Source: Azoarcus sp. CIB (GTDB lineage Bacteria; Pseudomonadota; Gammaproteobacteria; Burkholderiales; Rhodocyclaceae). Taken from it: a stretch of DNA of 64,000 nucleotides. Positions 60,668-64,000 of this stretch are shown here, in pieces. The notes under the pieces were generated by a model. That model saw only the letters and a program-made list of their open reading frames with translations, searched no databases and was not told the origin of the DNA. The stretch is taken from NCBI RefSeq assembly GCF_001190925.1, contig NZ_CP011072.1:4464001-4528000 (forward strand), written 5' to 3'. The translations under genes and the position numbers were made by a program. The first letter of the stretch is position 1. Every line of letters begins with the position of its first letter.

Positions 60668-61993
60668 TCAGGCCGCGCAGTCGCTCGCGTCGCGACGCTT
60701 GAGCTGCTTGTCGGTCGCGTACTTGTCTGCGGCCTCCTTCACCAGCGGGTCGATCACGCTCTTGTCGGCCTCGTACCAGTCCGGCTGCATCTTCCAGGTC
60801 GTGCCGTCCCACGAGTGGATGCGCACGGAGGTAGAGCCCATGTGGTCGGCGCAGCTCGTCTTGATCGGACGGATCAGGCCGGCCAGCCCCAGTTCGCCGA
60901 TGCGCTTCTCATCGACGTTGAGGTTCTCCAGGCCCCAGCGCACCTGCTCGCCGGTCATGACCTTGCCCTTGCCGAACTTCGCCTGCGCCGTGCGCACCGC
61001 CTCCACCGCAAGCATCTGGATCAGCAGGCCACGCATGTACAGCACCGAGCCGACTTCCTCGCGCGGGCCGGCGCCGTTGCCGGCGTCATGCACCTTCTTG
61101 AGGATGTCCTTGACCAGCGGCGAGTCCGTGCCGTGCGGGTTGAGCGCGAGCGCGCTGTAGCCCTTGGCGTTGGCGCCGACGTCCTTGACGTCCGGCTCCG
61201 AGCCCGACCACCACACGCCGAGCAGCTTCTCGCGCGGGTAGCCGGTCGCGACCGCCTCTTTCAGCGCGGTGGAGTTCATCACGCCCCAGCCCCACAGCAG
61301 CGTGTAATCCGGACGTTGCTGGCGCACCTGCAGCCAGGTCGCCTTCTGTTCGACGCCGGGCGCCGTGACCGGCAGCAGCACGAGTTCGAAACCATGCATC
61401 TGCGCGCGCTTCTGCAGCAGCGGGATCGGCTCCTTGCCGAAGGGCGAGTCGTGATAGACGAGGGCGATCTTCTTGCCCTTGAGCTTGTCGAGCCCGCCTT
61501 CCTTCTTGCCGAGGTGCTGGATCAGCGCATCGGCCGCGGTCCAGTAGCTGCCCATCAGCGGGAAGTTCCACTTGAATACGCCGCCGTCCTGCGACGCTGC
61601 GAGGCCGTAACCCAGCGTGATCAGGGGGATCTTATCGACCGGCGCCTTGTCGGTGAGCGCGAAGGTGATGCCGGTGGCCTGCGGGTCGATGACCGTCGGC
61701 TTCTTGCTCTTCAGCCGCTCGTAGCACTCGACGCCCTTGTCGGTCGCGTAGCCGGTCTCGCACTCCTCCCACGCGATCTTCACGCCGTTGATGCCGCCGG
61801 TGGCATTCACGTATTTGACGTAATCCTGCTTGCCGTTCGCCCAGGGCGTGCCGTTCGGGGCGTATGCGCCGGTGCGATAGACGAGCAGCGGGAAGAACTG
61901 CTCGGTGTCCTGCTGCGCCGCGACGGGCGCGGACAGGGTGCCGGCACCGAATGCCGCCAGAGCGGCGACGAGCGCAAAAGTCTTACGATTCAT
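60668..61993 (-). CDS. Liv-type periplasmic substrate-binding protein
   Basis: 441 aa from ATG 61993, with GGAGGAG upstream. The signal peptide is about residues 1-26 (FALVAALAAFGAGTLSAPVAA, cleaved before QQDTEQF). The mature protein is a type I periplasmic binding fold of the branched-chain amino acid/amide family: GGINGVKIAWEECETGYATD and KGKKIALVYHDSPFGKEPIP. The length, longer than a LivJ, is typical of aromatic or organic acid-binding relatives. It lies between livM and livF. Confidence 0.9.
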   Translation of the reverse strand: MNRKTFALVAALAAFGAGTLSAPVAAQQDTEQFFPLLVYRTGAYAPNGTPWANGKQDYVKYVNATGGINGVKIAWEECETGYATDKGVECYERLKSKKPTVIDPQATGITFALTDKAPVDKIPLITLGYGLAASQDGGVFKWNFPLMGSYWTAADALIQHLGKKEGGLDKLKGKKIALVYHDSPFGKEPIPLLQKRAQMHGFELVLLPVTAPGVEQKATWLQVRQQRPDYTLLWGWGVMNSTALKEAVATGYPREKLLGVWWSGSEPDVKDVGANAKGYSALALNPHGTDSPLVKDILKKVHDAGNGAGPREEVGSVLYMRGLLIQMLAVEAVRTAQAKFGKGKVMTGEQVRWGLENLNVDEKRIGELGLAGLIRPIKTSCADHMGSTSVRIHSWDGTTWKMQPDWYEADKSVIDPLVKEAADKYATDKQLKRRDASDCAA

Positions 61994-62083
61994 GGTGTCT
62001 CCTCCATTATTTTCGATGGCACTTGCGGCGTGCCTGCCGTTTTCTTGCCCAACCACGACTACGTTGAACCGGGGCCTTCTGCG

Positions 62084-63148
62084 TCAGTGCGGGAAGGGCC
62101 ACAGGCGCATCTTCTGCTTGCCAATGCTCCACAGCTTCGCCAGCCCGTGCGGCTCGGCGATCAGGAAGAACACGATCAGCGCCCCGAAGATCATGTGCAC
62201 GAGGTGCGAGGTGGTCGCCGTCGACAACGGGATGCCGAACCAGTGCGGCACCTGGTCGAGGATGATGGGCAGGACCACGATGAAGGCCGCGCCGAAGAAG
62301 GCGCCCATGATCGATCCCAGCCCGCCGATGATGACCATGAAGAGCAGCTGGAAGGAGCGGTCGATGCTGAATGCGGCCGGCTCCCACGCGCCCAGATGCA
62401 CGAAGGCCCACAGCACGCCGGCGACGCCGACGATGAAGGAACTCACCGCGAAGGCGGTCAGCTTCGCGTACACCGGACGGATGCCGATCACTGCCGCGGC
62501 GACGTCCATGTCGCGGATCGCCATCCACTGCCGGCCGGTGGCGCTGCGCGTCAGGTTCTTGGCCGCGAGCGCGAACACGCACACGACCGTCAGGCAGAAC
62601 AGGTACTTCGCGACGGGCGACTCGATCGGCACGCCGAAGACGTTGAGGCCGGCGACACTGACGGAACCCGAGGTCGAGTTGTTCGTGAACCAGCTCACGC
62701 GCAGGAAGGCCCAGTCGGTAAAGAACTGTGCCGCGAGCGTCGCGACCGCGAGGTACAGGCCCTTGATGCGCAGCGAGGGGATGCCGAACAGCACCCCGAC
62801 CACGGTCGCCGTCAGCCCCCCGAGCAGCATCGCGACGATCAGCGGCATGCCGTCGATGCGCACCAGGAAGTTGTACGCCGCGTAGGCGCCCACCGCCATG
62901 AAGGCGCCGGTGCCGAGCGAGATCTGGCCGCAGTAGCCAACCAGGATGTTCAGCCCTAGCGCGGCGAGCGCTAGGATCAGGAAGGGGATCAGCACGGCGC
63001 GGAACAAGTATTCCGAACCGGTCATCGGCATCACGACGAAGGCGACGAGGAGCAGCAGGCCGATCGCCAGGCGGTCCTGGGCGATGGGGAAAATCTGCTG
63101 GTCGGCCGCGTAGCTCGTCTTGAACTGGCCGTTTTCTCTATAGAGCAT
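62084..63148 (-). CDS. livM: Liv-type ABC transporter permease LivM
   Basis: 354 aa, about nine membrane helices. The family signatures LGLNILVGYCGQISLGTGAF and the cytoplasmic loop GRQWMAIRDMDVAAAVIGI are present. It forms the membrane channel with LivH. It is 30 nt after livH and 90 nt before the binding-protein gene. Confidence 0.94.
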   Translation of the reverse strand: MLYRENGQFKTSYAADQQIFPIAQDRLAIGLLLLVAFVVMPMTGSEYLFRAVLIPFLILALAALGLNILVGYCGQISLGTGAFMAVGAYAAYNFLVRIDGMPLIVAMLLGGLTATVVGVLFGIPSLRIKGLYLAVATLAAQFFTDWAFLRVSWFTNNSTSGSVSVAGLNVFGVPIESPVAKYLFCLTVVCVFALAAKNLTRSATGRQWMAIRDMDVAAAVIGIRPVYAKLTAFAVSSFIVGVAGVLWAFVHLGAWEPAAFSIDRSFQLLFMVIIGGLGSIMGAFFGAAFIVVLPIILDQVPHWFGIPLSTATTSHLVHMIFGALIVFFLIAEPHGLAKLWSIGKQKMRLWPFPH

Positions 63149-63178
63149 GTAGAAACTCTCCCGGGATGTGCCGCCGCG

Positions 63179-64000
63179 TCAGACGCGGTCGATGATTTTT
63201 TCGCCGAACAGGCCCTGCGGACGCACCAGCAGGAAGCCCAGCGCCAGGACGTAGGCGAACCAGATCTCGATGCCGCCGCCGAAGAAGGAACCGAGGTAGA
63301 TCTCCGACAGCTTCTCGCCGACGCCGATGATCAGGCCGCCGAGGATCGCCCCGGGCACCGACGTCAGGCCACCCAGGATCACCACCGGCAACGCCTTCAG
63401 CGCCACGAGCGAGAGCGAGAACTGCACCCCGAGCTTGGAGCCCCAGATGATGCCGGCGACCAGCGCGGCGAAGCCCGCGACCGACCACACGATCACCCAG
63501 ATGCGGTTCAGCGGGATGCCGATCGACTGGGCGGCCTGATGGTCGTCGGCCACCGCGCGCAGCGCCCGGCCGGTCGCGGTCTTCTGGAAGAACAGCGCCA
63601 GCGCCAGCACCAGCGCGGCGGAGATGAGCGCGGCGACGAGGTCCTCCTTGCTGATCAGGAGTCCGCCCTCGAACGTGCCTTCGAGGATCATCGCCGGATC
63701 CTTGGGCATGCCGACGTTGATGCTGTAGATGTCGTTGCCGAACAGCGTCTGGCCGAGGCCGTCGAGGAAGTAGCTGATGCCCAGGGTCGCCATCAGCAGC
63801 GTGATGCCTTCCTGGTTCACCAGCTTGGACAGGCACAGGCGCTCGATCAACCACGCAAGCACGATCATCAGCGCCATCGCGACGATGAACGCGAGCAGGT
63901 TCGCGAGCAGCAGGCTCTCGAAGCCCAGCCACTTCGGAATCCACTCGGCGAAACGCGCCATCGCGAGTGCCGCGAACAGCACCATCGCGCCCTGCGCAAA
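63179..64000 (-). CDS. livH: Liv-type ABC transporter permease LivH (5' end cut by window)
   Basis: At least 274 codons, open to the window edge. The visible N-terminal part FAQGAMVLFAALAM matches the internal NFAQG motif of LivH, so only the first 25-40 residues are outside. Other signatures are LLMATLGISYFLDGL and ATGRALRAVADDHQAAQSIG. Eight or so membrane helices. The true start and probably livG lie to the right of the window. Confidence 0.93.
   Translation of the reverse strand, partial: FAQGAMVLFAALAMARFAEWIPKWLGFESLLLANLLAFIVAMALMIVLAWLIERLCLSKLVNQEGITLLMATLGISYFLDGLGQTLFGNDIYSINVGMPKDPAMILEGTFEGGLLISKEDLVAALISAALVLALALFFQKTATGRALRAVADDHQAAQSIGIPLNRIWVIVWSVAGFAALVAGIIWGSKLGVQFSLSLVALKALPVVILGGLTSVPGAILGGLIIGVGEKLSEIYLGSFFGGGIEIWFAYVLALGFLLVRPQGLFGEKIIDRV

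Noticed and set aside
60587-62959. 790-codon frame antisense to the binding-protein and livM genes
   Set aside because: It spans two opposite-strand genes and their spacer, with Arg, His, Asp and Glu-rich composition typical of antisense reading.

Overview
The window is high-GC DNA, apparently from the chromosome of a betaproteobacterium. A relative of Azoarcus, Aromatoleum or Thauera (Rhodocyclales) fits best. This is inferred from gene order (secY-infA-rpmJ-rpsM, and tRNA-Tyr/Gly/Thr-tuf-tRNA-Trp-secE-nusG), from a three-subunit acetone carboxylase, from a PhaM-type PHB-granule protein and from catabolic CoA genes. No rRNA, insertion sequence, prophage or CRISPR array is visible.

Left end (1-6.4 kb): genes acxA, acxB and acxC of an ATP-dependent acetone carboxylase run leftwards, followed by the start of a membrane-anchored YCF48/BNR-repeat protein cut by the window edge. 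Upstream of acxA there is a close match to a sigma-54 promoter, and farther upstream a cluster of CGTCC inverted repeats that looks like an enhancer-binding site. Next come ssb and an MFS transporter (leftwards) and the divergent uvrA (rightwards), then a small unknown gene and galE.

Centre (12.6-44.8 kb): an unbroken translation and transcription supercluster, all leftwards. In transcription order it reads tRNA-Tyr, Gly, Thr, tuf, tRNA-Trp, secE, nusG, rplK, rplA, rplJ, rplL, rpoB, rpoC, rpsL, rpsG, fusA, a second tuf, then the S10, spc and alpha operons ending with rpoA and rplQ. The E. coli operon borders are still marked by hairpins and promoter-like sequences. Several of these interleave terminator and promoter in the same bases, most clearly between rpsQ and rplN. 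The two tuf genes encode identical proteins and appear nearly identical at DNA level.

Right part (44.8-64 kb): an FAD-linked (D-lactate/glycolate type) dehydrogenase and a fused indolepyruvate:ferredoxin oxidoreductase; a membrane-anchored methyltransferase; an orphan ParA-like ATPase; a signalling module (LuxR-type response regulator, divergent from a periplasmic binding protein translationally coupled to a hybrid histidine kinase); a PhaM-like protein; an AEC permease; and a leftward catabolic block with a CaiB/BaiF CoA-transferase/racemase, a PaaK-type CoA ligase and a branched-chain-type ABC importer (LivF, binding protein, LivM, LivH cut by the window end). The importer, ligase and CoA-transferase probably take up and activate an organic acid, perhaps aromatic. 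The Ior fusion would supply aryl-acetyl-CoA from aromatic amino acids.

The best candidates for something undescribed are the binding-protein/hybrid-kinase/regulator module at 51.7-55.5 kb, the interleaved terminator-promoters of the ribosomal operons, and the acetone-carboxylase control region lacking an adjacent regulator gene.
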